From: an uncultured Phycisphaerales bacterium
GTDB taxonomy: Bacteria; Planctomycetota; Phycisphaerae; Tepidisphaerales; Tepidisphaeraceae
Assembly (NCBI GenBank): GCA_903871935.1
Contig: CAIQIQ010000003.1
Coordinates: forward strand, 19,320 to 83,319
Length of the DNA: 64,000 nt
Direction: 5' to 3'
The position numbers and the translations under genes were made by a program. This document shows, in pieces, positions 24,633 through 33,315 of this stretch (positions within the stretch are counted from its first letter, which is position 1; each line of letters begins with the position of its first letter). Under the pieces are notes generated by a model that was not told the origin of the DNA, ran no database searches, and worked only from the letters and a program-made list of their open reading frames with translations.

Positions 24633-26339
24633 TTTTCTTCGCATCACCATCAGATCACCAACCCGGCGTTCATCGGAGTAAAGCCAGGCGCGGACGGTGC
24701 CCAGATTCTCCAATTGTCCCTTCGTGGAACCGGGGAGGACATTCCACAATGTGTCACTGATGATCATGAGCTTGGGCCATTGCTCCGGTGGCGTCTTTTC
24801 CAGAAAGCTGTTTTCCTCCACGACCCGCAGTGTGCCGCCTTGATAGTAATGAGCCGAGGGTTCACGGAAACCGTAGGCGATCTTCGGAGTGATCGGGTAG
24901 ACCACGGAAACGACGTCGCCAACAGAGGCCTTGTCGGCAAGTCCGTCGTATTTCGCCAAGACCTTGGCCAACTCCTCACCGTAGCGCATGAAGCGGAATT
25001 CCGGCAGCATCCACGCATAGGTTGCCGCGATCAGTACCATGAACGCCCCAGCCATCCAGCCGAAGGCGATGTAGAAGCGCCGCTGGCGGAAGTACCACCA
25101 TACACCCATGGTGAAGACGAAGCCCAGCACGGAGACGACCGCCATCCGGGTGTAGGGCAGGGCGCCAAGCCTTAGGGGTGCGTATGCGGCGATCCATGGG
25201 GCGCTGGCCAGAGGGCCGATCAGGAGTGCCCAGATGCCTACCGCGATCACGGAAGACTTCCAGACCAGGTTCTTGTATTGCAGACGTGCGCAGCGGACCA
25301 GAGCGTCGGCACAGAGGAATGCCAGGAAGGGATAGGTGGGCAGGACGTAGTGTGGCAGTTTGGTCTTCATGACCTCAAAGAAGATCCAAGGACCCAACGT
25401 GGCGGCGATAGCGAAGCGGGTCTGGGGGACGTGACGCTGTTTCCAGGCAACGTACACGGCCGTGGGGATCAGCAGGCTCCAGGGGAAGAACGTGCCCCAC
25501 ATCAGTGCCAGGTAATAGCCGAATGGACCTTTATGGCCTTCCAGCGAGGTACGAACGTGCTGGCTGGCCATGTCCAGCGTGGCCGGCAGCCAGCGAGGCT
25601 CGCGAATCTCAAGGACGATCAGCCAGGGCGCGCAAACCGCGGCGATGATCACCAGCGTGATCAGAGAGACCAGCGCCCAGCGGCCCACACTCGCCCAGAG
25701 CTCTGCGGGGCTTTGGCGCAGCCACGGCAGCCAGCGGTCGTACTCGATGGCCCCCATCGCGATGAGCGTGAAGATTGTCGGGATCAGCGCCACCGGTCCT
25801 TTGGTCAGCCCACCAAACCCCAATGCGATTCCCATCAGGAACACACCCCACCAGCGGAAGCCGTACAGGTAGAAGTACATCAGGATGAACTGCGCTGACA
25901 CCAGACAAACCATCAACGTGGCGTCCGTCAGGCACATCTTTGCCGAGATGATCGCCATCACGCAGGTGCCGTAGATCACCGCACTCCAGACGCCGCGGAG
26001 CGGGCCAGCCATCTTCCATAGCCCCCAGCCCAGCAGGCACAGCACGGTCGTCTGGGCGATGGCGGCGTAGAAGCGGACGGAAAACTCGGACGGGCCGCCG
26101 AAGAGCCAATAGCCGCCAAGCTGCAGCCAGTAAACAAAGACTGGCTTTTCTGCGCGCAGGCCGCCAAGGAACTTGGGCACAACCCAATCACCGGTCTGCC
26201 ACATTTCCCTGGAGCACTCGGCGTACCAGCCCTCATCGCGATCCCAGAGGGGAACCTGCCCATTGCCGACCAGGTAGAGCCCGGCACAGGCGAGGATCGC
26301 GATGATCAGCCACCAACGGAGTTTGCGCGGATCGGTCAT
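24603..26339 (-). CDS. ArnT/PMT-like (GT39/GT83) membrane glycosyltransferase
   Basis: 578 residues from ATG 26339. A GT-C fold: the first periplasmic loop has the acidic motif VPLWDRDEGWYAECSREMW (D35-E36), then FVYWLQ and RFYAAIAQ, as in ArnT and protein mannosyltransferases. About ten to twelve transmembrane helices follow, and the C-terminal 130 residues form a soluble domain. Such enzymes transfer a sugar from a polyprenyl-phosphate donor to lipid A, a protein or glycan outside the inner membrane. The last nine residues (VGPVTSPAQ) are encoded by one end of the 132-bp palindromic element, so the native C-terminus may have been altered. Confidence 0.85.
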   Translation of the reverse strand: MTDPRKLRWWLIIAILACAGLYLVGNGQVPLWDRDEGWYAECSREMWQTGDWVVPKFLGGLRAEKPVFVYWLQLGGYWLFGGPSEFSVRFYAAIAQTTVLCLLGWGLWKMAGPLRGVWSAVIYGTCVMAIISAKMCLTDATLMVCLVSAQFILMYFYLYGFRWWGVFLMGIALGFGGLTKGPVALIPTIFTLIAMGAIEYDRWLPWLRQSPAELWASVGRWALVSLITLVIIAAVCAPWLIVLEIREPRWLPATLDMASQHVRTSLEGHKGPFGYYLALMWGTFFPWSLLIPTAVYVAWKQRHVPQTRFAIAATLGPWIFFEVMKTKLPHYVLPTYPFLAFLCADALVRCARLQYKNLVWKSSVIAVGIWALLIGPLASAPWIAAYAPLRLGALPYTRMAVVSVLGFVFTMGVWWYFRQRRFYIAFGWMAGAFMVLIAATYAWMLPEFRFMRYGEELAKVLAKYDGLADKASVGDVVSVVYPITPKIAYGFREPSAHYYQGGTLRVVEENSFLEKTPPEQWPKLMIISDTLWNVLPGSTKGQLENLGTVRAWLYSDERRVGDLMVMRRKVGPVTSPAQ

Positions 26340-26373
26340 CTGGGCGGATAGAGTAGGGGATTGCGGCGGGTGG

Positions 26374-26829
26374 TCAACGTATGGAGGCGGGCTGGGTGGT
26401 ACTTGGGCGCGAGGTCTCACGACGTTCCTGGGCCGCGTCGTATCTCCAGGTATGCCCAGGAGGGACGAAATCGGTCAGGTCGACGACGGTTGAGCCGTCG
26501 GGCCGCAGGATCATGACCTGATAGGTGCCGGAGGAGAGAAAGAAGCGGGCACTGTACTGGTTTTGCTCGTCAAGCTTCATGCTCAGGTGGGACAGCGCCG
26601 GGTCAGCCGCTACGGTGGGTATCACCTCGACGGTGTCGCCATCCAAGAGCTTGTCACCGGCCACGACGATCGTACAGTTGGTCTCCGGTGTGATCAGGAA
26701 GCGATACCAGATGATGGCGGCGCACAACACGACAATGGTCATGGTGGCCGCCAGTGTGAGCCATACCGTCCAAGATCTGGTGGCGGGTGAGGGTCTATCG
26801 CTGTTGCCGTTGCTGTCGCTGCTATCCAT
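26374..26829 (-). CDS. Single-pass membrane protein, unknown function
   Basis: 151 residues from ATG 26829. A polar N-terminus rich in serine is followed by one membrane helix (about 22-43, WLTLAATMTIVVLCAAIIWY) and an extracytoplasmic beta-rich domain (IVVAGDKLLDGDTVEVIP, then FFLSSGTYQVMILRPDGS) resembling a carboxypeptidase-regulatory or PEGA-like fold. The end is threonine- and serine-rich. It lies 34 bases upstream of the glycosyltransferase and is probably co-transcribed with it. Function not recognised. The frame extends far upstream but is antisense to thrC there. Confidence 0.65.
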   Translation of the reverse strand: MDSSDSNGNSDRPSPATRSWTVWLTLAATMTIVVLCAAIIWYRFLITPETNCTIVVAGDKLLDGDTVEVIPTVAADPALSHLSMKLDEQNQYSARFFLSSGTYQVMILRPDGSTVVDLTDFVPPGHTWRYDAAQERRETSRPSTTQPASIR

Positions 26830-26907
26830 GGACGTTAATGAGTCTACTCGCAGAGGTCCGGTAAGCAATGGACAAAGGGGCATCTGCTGCTTAGTCTTTG
26901 CCCCGCC

Positions 26908-28314
26908 ATGAGCGAAACTGCTTTTCAGAAGTGCACGAATCCCGCATGCGGGGCCACCTTTGGCATCGACGAAGTCTTGACCGGCTGTACGAAGTGCCGG
27001 AGCCTTCTGGACATAAGCTATGACTGGAACCGTCTGCCGGTACCGCGGAGCCTGGCGTTCTTCGAGCATCGGTGGATGACCAAGGGGATGAACGCATCTG
27101 GGGCACTGGATTTTTCCGGTGTCTGGCGTTTTCGCGAATTGATGCCGTTCTTTCGTAGCGAGGCGGACATCGTCACGATCGGCGAAGGCAGGACGCTGCT
27201 GCAGACGGCCGATCTGCTGGCGAAGCAGATCGGGATGAAGCAGGGGAACCTGGCGCTGCAGTATGAAGGGCTCAACCCTTCCGGAAGCTTCAAGGATAAC
27301 GGGATGACGGCGGCCTTTACCCACGCGCGCATGGTGGGGGCGACCAAGGTGGCGTGCGCGTCGACGGGTAATACCTCGGCGAGCCTTGCGATGTATGCAT
27401 CGCTGACCGGCTTTAAGGGGCTGGTGTTCATCGGTTCGGGCAAGATCTCCATCGGCAAACTGTCGCAGGCGCTGGATTACGGCGGGCTTACGTTGCAGAT
27501 CCAGGGCGACTTTGATGACTGCCTGCGGCGGATCCGGCAGATTGCGGCCGACCCGAAGAACGGCATCTACCTGATGAACAGCGTGAACCCCTTCCGCCTG
27601 GAAGGGCAGAAGTCGATCATGCTGCGGGTGCTGGAGGCGCGCGGGTGGGAGGCCCCGGACTGGATCGTCGTGCCCGGCGGAAACCTGGGCAATTGTTCGG
27701 CGTTCGGCAAGGCGTTCATGGAGATGAAGGAGTTGGGCCTGATCAAGCGGATCCCACGGCTGGCGATCATCAACGCCAGCGGCGCCAATACGCTCAATGA
27801 ACTGGTCAGCTGCCGAGGAGTGAAGTGGAATGGCGGGAACTTCGATCAAAAGACGATCGGTGGACTGTATGCCGCGATGGATGAGAGCGGATACAAGCCA
27901 CACACTATCGCATCGGCCATTGAGATCAGCCGGCCGGTGAACCTGCCCAAAGCGCTGCGGGCGCTGGACGTGATGAATGGCGTGGTGCGGGAAGTGACCG
28001 ATGAAGAGATCCTCGAAGCCCGCGCCAAGGTGGCACGCTGGGGATTTGGTTGCGAGCCGGCCAGTGCGGCGACGGTCGCGGGCCTGCAGAAACTGATGGC
28101 GGAGCAGATCATCTCGCCGTCGGAGAGCGTGGTCTGCATCCTGACCGGTCATGAGTTGAAGGACCCCAATGCTACGGTGAAGTATCACACGGGGATCGAC
28201 ATGAAGGCTGCCCAGGACCTGGCCCCGCGCGAAGTGCCACACGGCACGCTTTCCAACCCGCCGATCCAGGTGGCGGATGATCTGGATGCGATTTTGAAGG
28301 CGATCAACGCGTAA
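26908..28314 (+). CDS. thrC: Threonine synthase
   Basis: 468 residues. PLP enzyme converting O-phosphohomoserine to threonine. The PLP lysine is K129 in [11 protein letters not shown], the phosphate loop is in [12 protein letters not shown], and [16 protein letters not shown] follows in the large domain. An N-terminal zinc-ribbon-like segment has C9, C14, C27 and C30, as in archaeal and planctomycete threonine synthases. The C-terminal lid ([18 protein letters not shown]) is complete. Divergent from the small membrane-protein gene with 78 bases between starts. Other PLP fold-type II lyases are much less likely because of the SGSFKDNG motif. Confidence 0.92.
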   Translation: MSETAFQKCTNPACGATFGIDEVLTGCTKCRSLLDISYDWNRLPVPRSLAFFEHRWMTKGMNASGALDFSGVWRFRELMPFFRSEADIVTIGEGRTLLQTADLLAKQIGMKQGNLALQYEGLNPSGSFKDNGMTAAFTHARMVGATKVACASTGNTSASLAMYASLTGFKGLVFIGSGKISIGKLSQALDYGGLTLQIQGDFDDCLRRIRQIAADPKNGIYLMNSVNPFRLEGQKSIMLRVLEARGWEAPDWIVVPGGNLGNCSAFGKAFMEMKELGLIKRIPRLAIINASGANTLNELVSCRGVKWNGGNFDQKTIGGLYAAMDESGYKPHTIASAIEISRPVNLPKALRALDVMNGVVREVTDEEILEARAKVARWGFGCEPASAATVAGLQKLMAEQIISPSESVVCILTGHELKDPNATVKYHTGIDMKAAQDLAPREVPHGTLSNPPIQVADDLDAILKAINA

Positions 28315-28721
28315 GCGAGTAGTCAAGAAGGGCCGATTAGAGTGACGGGAGCGATTGGTGAAGGGTCAGCAGGGGGGCGAAGAGATCGCCCTGCTTATCA
28401 ACGCGGCGGAGCGTTTGGTCGCTTTGAAAGACCAGGCGACTGGGGTCATTGTGTTTGATGGCTTGGGCCAGTTCATCCCAACTGAGGGGGGGCGTTCGCG
28501 GGCGCGCAGAGAGCGGGTGGCGGCAACGCCCGTGGCGACGGCGGCGTGGTCGTCCAGGGGGGTGGCGCCCTCGTGCCGGCCGACCCGCAGGTAGCTCAGG
28601 AATGCCTCGACGCCCTGCGGGTCCGCGCTACCGTGCGAGTCGATCATCGGGGGGATGAAAAACGTCGTTTGGTGCAACGCAGGAGGACGGACTTGGTAAC
28701 TACATGTCAGAGGAATCAATG
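28315..28721. other. Gene-poor gap with a possible decayed coding remnant
   Basis: No intact gene is supported between thrC and the beta-helix gene. A minus-strand frame contains a piece that resembles the tail of a Gfo/Idh protein (see 28366-28647). Sequence just before 28722 carries GAGGAA, the ribosome site of the next gene. Confidence 0.55.
28366..28647 (-). pseudogene. Possible decayed Gfo/Idh/MocA C-terminal fragment
   Basis: The minus-strand frame encodes GVEAFLSYLRVGRHEGATPL and then DDHAAVATGVAATRSLRARE, which resembles the C-terminal helix pair of Gfo/Idh/MocA oxidoreductases (FLxxLRxG...T...A..VAATRSIR). There is no N-terminal Rossmann domain upstream, and the sequence after it is degenerate. 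This is a weak pattern match. A profile search would decide it. Confidence 0.3.
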
Positions 28722-30431
28722 ATGAGAATCAGGATGTTGGCGGTGGCGTTCGTTGCTCTGGCTCTTGTTGCTGCGGGACAGATCGTCCTGGCGGCGGACG
28801 CCGGTCAGGCTGGGGCGGGGGCCGCTCCTGCAACGACCTCCAAAGTGGCGGCGAAGACGTTGAGCACGTTCCATTGCTTAGGCATCTACTGGTCGCCGGA
28901 GAACGGGGCGGCCGGGAAGAAGGTGCTGGTGAAGTTTCGCGAGATCGGGCAGGCAGCATGGCGCGAGGGACTGCCGATGCGCTACAACCCGGTGAAGACG
29001 CCGGAATGCAAGGGCGACTATCGCGGCAGCATCGTGAACTTGACGCCCGGCGCCACCTACGAGGTTGCCCTCGCGCTGGAGGGCACCGCCGTTCGCACAT
29101 CCTTGAAGGCTGCCACCTGGAGTGAAAAGTTTCCGGTGGCTTCAACGGTCAAGGTTGCAAGCAGCGCGACCACGCTGATGGTGAACAAGTCGGGCACTGC
29201 CGATGGCTACGTTCTCTATGATGGCACCGGCAGCATTATTGACTGTGCCAACAAGTCCGACCTGGGGATTTCTGTGGATGCCAGCTATGTGATTCTGCGC
29301 GGCTTCACGATCAAGAACGTGAAGCAGCACGGCATCCGCATCATGAACGGCCATCACATCGTCATCGAGGATTGCGACATCAGCAAGTGGGGCAGCGAAG
29401 AGGAGAACGGCTACGGCTTTGACTATCAGGGCGGCGTATATAGCAACAACAAGGACCTACGTGCCCTCGTTATTCAGCGCTGCAAGATCCACAATCCTAC
29501 CTGGAACACCAATAGCTGGGCGGAAGACCACAACAAGAGCAGGCATCCGGCAGGCCCGCAAACGATCGTGTTCTGGGAGGCCGAGGGCAACAATGTCATC
29601 CGCTACAACGAATTGTGGTCGGACAAAGACCACTACTACAACGACATCATTGGCGGCGGCAACAACGGCAGCTACCGGGGATTCCCCGGAGCCGACAGCG
29701 ATATCTATGGTAACTACATGGCCAACTGCTGGGATGACGGTATCGAGTCCGAAGGCGGCAACCAGAATGTGCGCATCTGGAATAACTATATCGAGAACAC
29801 CATGATGACGATGGCAAATGCCGCGACCTCGATCGGGCCGCTGTACGTCTGGCGCAACGTTGCGGGGCGTTCTTACAGCAAGCCCGGCAGCAGTTGGAAC
29901 CTGACGCACGGGGGTTTTATGAAGATGGGGTTCGCCGACAGCGAAGATTGGATGACCGGCCACATGTACATCTTCAATAACACTCTGCTTCAGCCGAACG
30001 ACGAGGGGCCCAATGGCCTGGGCACCGAGTCAAGAATCATCAAGCATTGCGTCAGCCGGAATAACATCTACCACGTTCGCTCGAAAGACACGCACAGCAT
30101 TTCCACCGACAAGAGAAGTGCCGACAACGACTTTGACAACGACCTGCTGTCGGCCGGTCGATATCCCACTGACCAGGAGAAGCACGGAATCAAGGGCAAG
30201 CCGCTGTATGTGCCTGGCGCGGGATTCTCCTTTGAGACCAAGGCCGGTGATTTCCAGTTGGCCGACAATAGCCCGGGACGCGGCAAAGGTGAAGTGATTC
30301 CCAATTTCTGCGATGCCATCAATGGCGCGCCGGACATGGGAGCACAGCAAGCCGGCACGCCGCCGATGGTCTTTGGAGTGAAGGCCCAGTTCATTCCGCC
30401 GGTCGCGCCGGAGCGCATGCCGGTCAGATAA
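28722..30431 (+). CDS. Secreted right-handed beta-helix protein
   Basis: 569 residues from ATG 28722 (GAGGAA six bases upstream; ATG 28704 and 28719 are alternatives). A signal peptide (LAVAFVALALVAAGQIVLAA) is followed by a fibronectin-like domain (about 50-135, CLGIYWSPENG... VNLTPGATYEVALAL). Then comes a parallel beta-helix (about 150-450) with turns such as YVILRGFTIKNVKQHGIRI, HHIVIEDCDISKWG and VRIWNNYIENT, the pattern of pectate-lyase-like and other polysaccharide-binding or -cleaving proteins. No catalytic residue set is identifiable. The C-terminus ends PERMPVR, almost identical to the tail of the paralogue at 41870-43693. Confidence 0.8.
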   Translation: MRIRMLAVAFVALALVAAGQIVLAADAGQAGAGAAPATTSKVAAKTLSTFHCLGIYWSPENGAAGKKVLVKFREIGQAAWREGLPMRYNPVKTPECKGDYRGSIVNLTPGATYEVALALEGTAVRTSLKAATWSEKFPVASTVKVASSATTLMVNKSGTADGYVLYDGTGSIIDCANKSDLGISVDASYVILRGFTIKNVKQHGIRIMNGHHIVIEDCDISKWGSEEENGYGFDYQGGVYSNNKDLRALVIQRCKIHNPTWNTNSWAEDHNKSRHPAGPQTIVFWEAEGNNVIRYNELWSDKDHYYNDIIGGGNNGSYRGFPGADSDIYGNYMANCWDDGIESEGGNQNVRIWNNYIENTMMTMANAATSIGPLYVWRNVAGRSYSKPGSSWNLTHGGFMKMGFADSEDWMTGHMYIFNNTLLQPNDEGPNGLGTESRIIKHCVSRNNIYHVRSKDTHSISTDKRSADNDFDNDLLSAGRYPTDQEKHGIKGKPLYVPGAGFSFETKAGDFQLADNSPGRGKGEVIPNFCDAINGAPDMGAQQAGTPPMVFGVKAQFIPPVAPERMPVR

Positions 30432-30442
30432 GGTACATCGGG

Positions 30443-31282
30443 TCAATTGGAATTCGCCTGTTTTACGTGCTCGCGAAATCTCGCGAACGAGCACTCGCCA
30501 TGTGTACGGACATAGTCGAACCGGCGCATCTGGCGCAGGCGCTGGGCACGGGGTTCATGCAGATGGCCGGTACGGCTGATGAACTGTCCCCACCAGCCGT
30601 TGCCACCCTTGGCGTCGCGCGTGGTTGGCGCCAGAGATGTGGCAAACTCGGCCGGGAACAGCCTCTGGAAGGGGAGCATCGAGTTGATCCAGGAATCGAC
30701 GCCGATCCGCGCGATCTTCAAACCGCGGCTGTCGATGTCATCGATGATTTGCCCCAGCGAGGCAAACAGTTGCGGCATATGCGCAAAGGGCGACTCGGGC
30801 ATGTAGACGTTGTGGATGTGCAGGGCGATGTAATCGTTGCGCGCGTCGTAGCGCCATAGCCCGAACGGCCGGTCTTCCTCCCACTCCTTGCGCTGTTGGG
30901 CCAGGTACTTCACCATCGGCGCTGCGAGCAGTTCGTCGTACACGTGCTGCGCCACCCGTTCCAGAGGCACGTCGGCGCACGCGGTCAGGATCTGTTCCAG
31001 TCGCGTCGCGAAGGCCAGCCACGCCGGCTCACGGCAATGGGCCGGCGCTGCGGCATCCATGAAGAGTCGAGCGTAGAACGGTGTCCAGGCGGCCGCGGCA
31101 TACTCAACGAGAGTTCGCCCGGCCGGCGGCTGAACCACGCACTCCGCAGGCCGATCTCCGGCCCTCAGACTGTTGGCCAGGTGATAGACCACGAGCCGCG
31201 CAATATCGCGCTCGCACTGGCTGTAGATTGCCCAACCCTCCTCGCAACCGTACCTGCCGTACTTATGCAATTGCTCACTCAT
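30443..31282 (-). CDS. Conserved hypothetical protein, last gene of polysaccharide operon
   Basis: 279 residues from ATG 31282 with GAGG upstream; a GTG at 31303 overlaps the stop of the preceding gene and is possible. I do not recognise a family. The protein is soluble, with no signal peptide. Blocks such as WAIYSQCERDIARLVVYHLA, HIHNVYMPESPFAHMPQL and RIGVDSWINSMLPFQRLFP are rich in histidine, tryptophan and tyrosine, suggesting an enzyme or a sugar-binding protein. It follows heparinase-like and GH16-like genes with almost no spacing, so it probably serves the same glycan pathway (inference). Confidence 0.7.
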   Translation of the reverse strand: MSEQLHKYGRYGCEEGWAIYSQCERDIARLVVYHLANSLRAGDRPAECVVQPPAGRTLVEYAAAAWTPFYARLFMDAAAPAHCREPAWLAFATRLEQILTACADVPLERVAQHVYDELLAAPMVKYLAQQRKEWEEDRPFGLWRYDARNDYIALHIHNVYMPESPFAHMPQLFASLGQIIDDIDSRGLKIARIGVDSWINSMLPFQRLFPAEFATSLAPTTRDAKGGNGWWGQFISRTGHLHEPRAQRLRQMRRFDYVRTHGECSFARFREHVKQANSN

Positions 31283-31299
31283 ATCGTACCTCGCGAAGT

Positions 31300-33291
31300 T
31301 CACTTGGCAGGGACACCGGCAGCAGCCACCTCATGGAAGGCGTCGAAGTCGCCCTTGTTGGGCTTGGGGCCATCTTCGGGTGAGGCCAGGTCCTTCCTCT
31401 GCCAGACGCGGATGTAGTCAACCACGTAATCGGCGGGGAGCTGGGAATCATCCACATCTTCGTTATCCCAACCACCGATCTCGTTCTGGAGAATGAGGTA
31501 AGCCTGCTGATTGGAGATGCGCGGGCTCTCCCAGCGGAAGATCTCTTTGCCGTTTCCATAGACAATGCAAGAGCCGGGCGTCCACAGAAGGCCGACGACG
31601 ATGAAGCCATCCTTGTCGGCCTGCACATAATTCGATGAGGTGCCGATGGACTTGTGGGCGGTGCCGTAATCATCCCAGTGGCAGGCGATATTGAAGCGGT
31701 GTATGCCCCAGGAGGACTGGCTCTCCGTGACATCAAACTCCATGCCGCCATTGGCGGTAGCACTGCGATTCTCTCCGTGCTGCAGGCCTCGATCCGGCAT
31801 CATCCAGAAGCCCGGCCAGAGAGACTTTGCCGTGCCCTGTTTCTCGCGGATTTCGAAATAGCCGTAGCGCTGGGTCCACTTGCCATAGGTATCGGGCTGG
31901 CCGGCGGCGTAGTCGGTCAAAGCGCCGGCGGAGTCATCATTGTGGTGGCCGGGCTTTTTCTCCAGGCGCAGCTTTAATAGACCATCTCCCACGATGACCT
32001 GATCCCTGGAGAAGTGCATTCGCTTATCCCACCAGTTCGAAGAGTGCACATTCCACCGGTGCAGGTCAATCCTGTCCCCGTTGAACTCTTCATTGAGCGT
32101 CTGCTTCCAGTCGCCTTCCACCGGCGGTTTTGTTCCCAGCCAGTCCGGCAAACTCAGTACCGGCTGATCGGCCACGATCTCGGTAACCAGCAGCGACTTG
32201 CTTCCTGCCGCCTTGTCCGCCAGGAGCGTGATGCCCGTCGTGGCGTTGCTGCGATATTCGGTGCCTGTGCCTGGCATCGCGCTCCAGGAGCCCTTTGCCT
32301 TGGGAACGAGCTGGGCGGGATCAACGACTCCTTTCCAGGGGACCCTCGCTGCAAACGGTACCACGATCTGCGTCTGGGCACCGGGAGCCAGGGGTGCGCT
32401 CGCCGTGATCAGATCGGTGGAACCGGCTTCACTGTCAACGCGAACCGAAGGTGTGATCGGGGCCTGGCCCGTGTTCTTGAGCGTCAGTTTCACTTCGACA
32501 TGCTCGTTCAGATTCCACAACCCCTCGGCAGGCCTGAAGGTTACCGATTCATCCTTGCCGCCGGCGAAACTCATCTGCAGCGATCTGCCATCGGGCGCAA
32601 CGGATGCCTTTGCACCGCCGATCGCCGCGATCTGACTTGCCGGTTGGATCACCGTACCCGCGCCCGTGCCCAGAAGGATGCCGTTGGAGGGCTTCTTCGC
32701 CACGAGATCCGGGTCAAGACCGATCTTTTCGCCCACCCATCCAGCCCCTTGAACGCGCTCGATGCGGAAGGCGATGTCTTCACTCACTCTTCCGGTGAAG
32801 AAGAGCACCTGAGTGATAGCTTCGGGCTTGAGCTTGAAGGCAGGGCGGAAGCCGTGGGAGTATCCGAAATAGACGCGAATGGTTTTCGTCTGGCCGGGAT
32901 CAATCGCTTTGGATTCGTCGTTCCACGGCTGCTTTGTCCAGTCTCCTTCATTATCGATACGCAGGTGAAGGTCGATCTTCTTCGTTCCCGTATTGGTAAC
33001 CTTGGCCTCCACATGTCCATACAGGCCCAGGTTCCACGGTGTGCCGCCCTCGGGCTTTAAGCCAACCCCGGGATAGTCGGCCGCGCCGCCCTTGATGTGA
33101 ACGGTAAGGCCGTCTCTATCCAGCGACGTGGAAACCTGTTGGGCGTCTGCGCCTGCAATCGCAAACTGCTTGCCCGCATTGGGCAAAGCGGGATCGAAAA
33201 GAAGCTTAGGCGCAACGCCAGCTTGTGCATAAAGCGAAAGCGGCAAAGCGAGAACGAGCAGCAGAGCGTAAACAACGGTTCGCCAATTCAT
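31300..33291 (-). CDS. Secreted GH16-family glycoside hydrolase with N-terminal extension
   Basis: 663 residues from ATG 33291 with AAAGGAG upstream. A signal peptide (VVYALLLVLALPLSLYA) precedes about 370 residues of beta-sandwich domains (two carbohydrate-binding-like repeats: about 30-190 and 205-370). The GH16 jelly-roll is at about 395-645. The catalytic motif E-x-D-x-x-E is E518-F-D520-V-T-E523 in GGMEFDVTES, and it is followed by FNIACHWDDYG and LLWTPGSCIVYGNG as expected. GH16 enzymes cleave beta-1,3/1,4-glucans, agarose, carrageenan or porphyran; the specificity is open. It lies 24 bases after the heparinase-like gene. Confidence 0.87.
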   Translation of the reverse strand: MNWRTVVYALLLVLALPLSLYAQAGVAPKLLFDPALPNAGKQFAIAGADAQQVSTSLDRDGLTVHIKGGAADYPGVGLKPEGGTPWNLGLYGHVEAKVTNTGTKKIDLHLRIDNEGDWTKQPWNDESKAIDPGQTKTIRVYFGYSHGFRPAFKLKPEAITQVLFFTGRVSEDIAFRIERVQGAGWVGEKIGLDPDLVAKKPSNGILLGTGAGTVIQPASQIAAIGGAKASVAPDGRSLQMSFAGGKDESVTFRPAEGLWNLNEHVEVKLTLKNTGQAPITPSVRVDSEAGSTDLITASAPLAPGAQTQIVVPFAARVPWKGVVDPAQLVPKAKGSWSAMPGTGTEYRSNATTGITLLADKAAGSKSLLVTEIVADQPVLSLPDWLGTKPPVEGDWKQTLNEEFNGDRIDLHRWNVHSSNWWDKRMHFSRDQVIVGDGLLKLRLEKKPGHHNDDSAGALTDYAAGQPDTYGKWTQRYGYFEIREKQGTAKSLWPGFWMMPDRGLQHGENRSATANGGMEFDVTESQSSWGIHRFNIACHWDDYGTAHKSIGTSSNYVQADKDGFIVVGLLWTPGSCIVYGNGKEIFRWESPRISNQQAYLILQNEIGGWDNEDVDDSQLPADYVVDYIRVWQRKDLASPEDGPKPNKGDFDAFHEVAAAGVPAK

Positions 33292-33315
33292 CCAGGCTCC
33301 TTTGTTGGCGATCTA

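Noticed and set aside
26830..28326. Minus-strand frame extending upstream of the small membrane protein
   Set aside because: Antisense to threonine synthase, no Rossmann or other motif; only the last 151 residues have protein-like features.
28355..28594. Plus-strand 79-residue frame between thrC and the beta-helix gene
   Set aside because: No recognisable family; the region looks non-coding or a decayed remnant.
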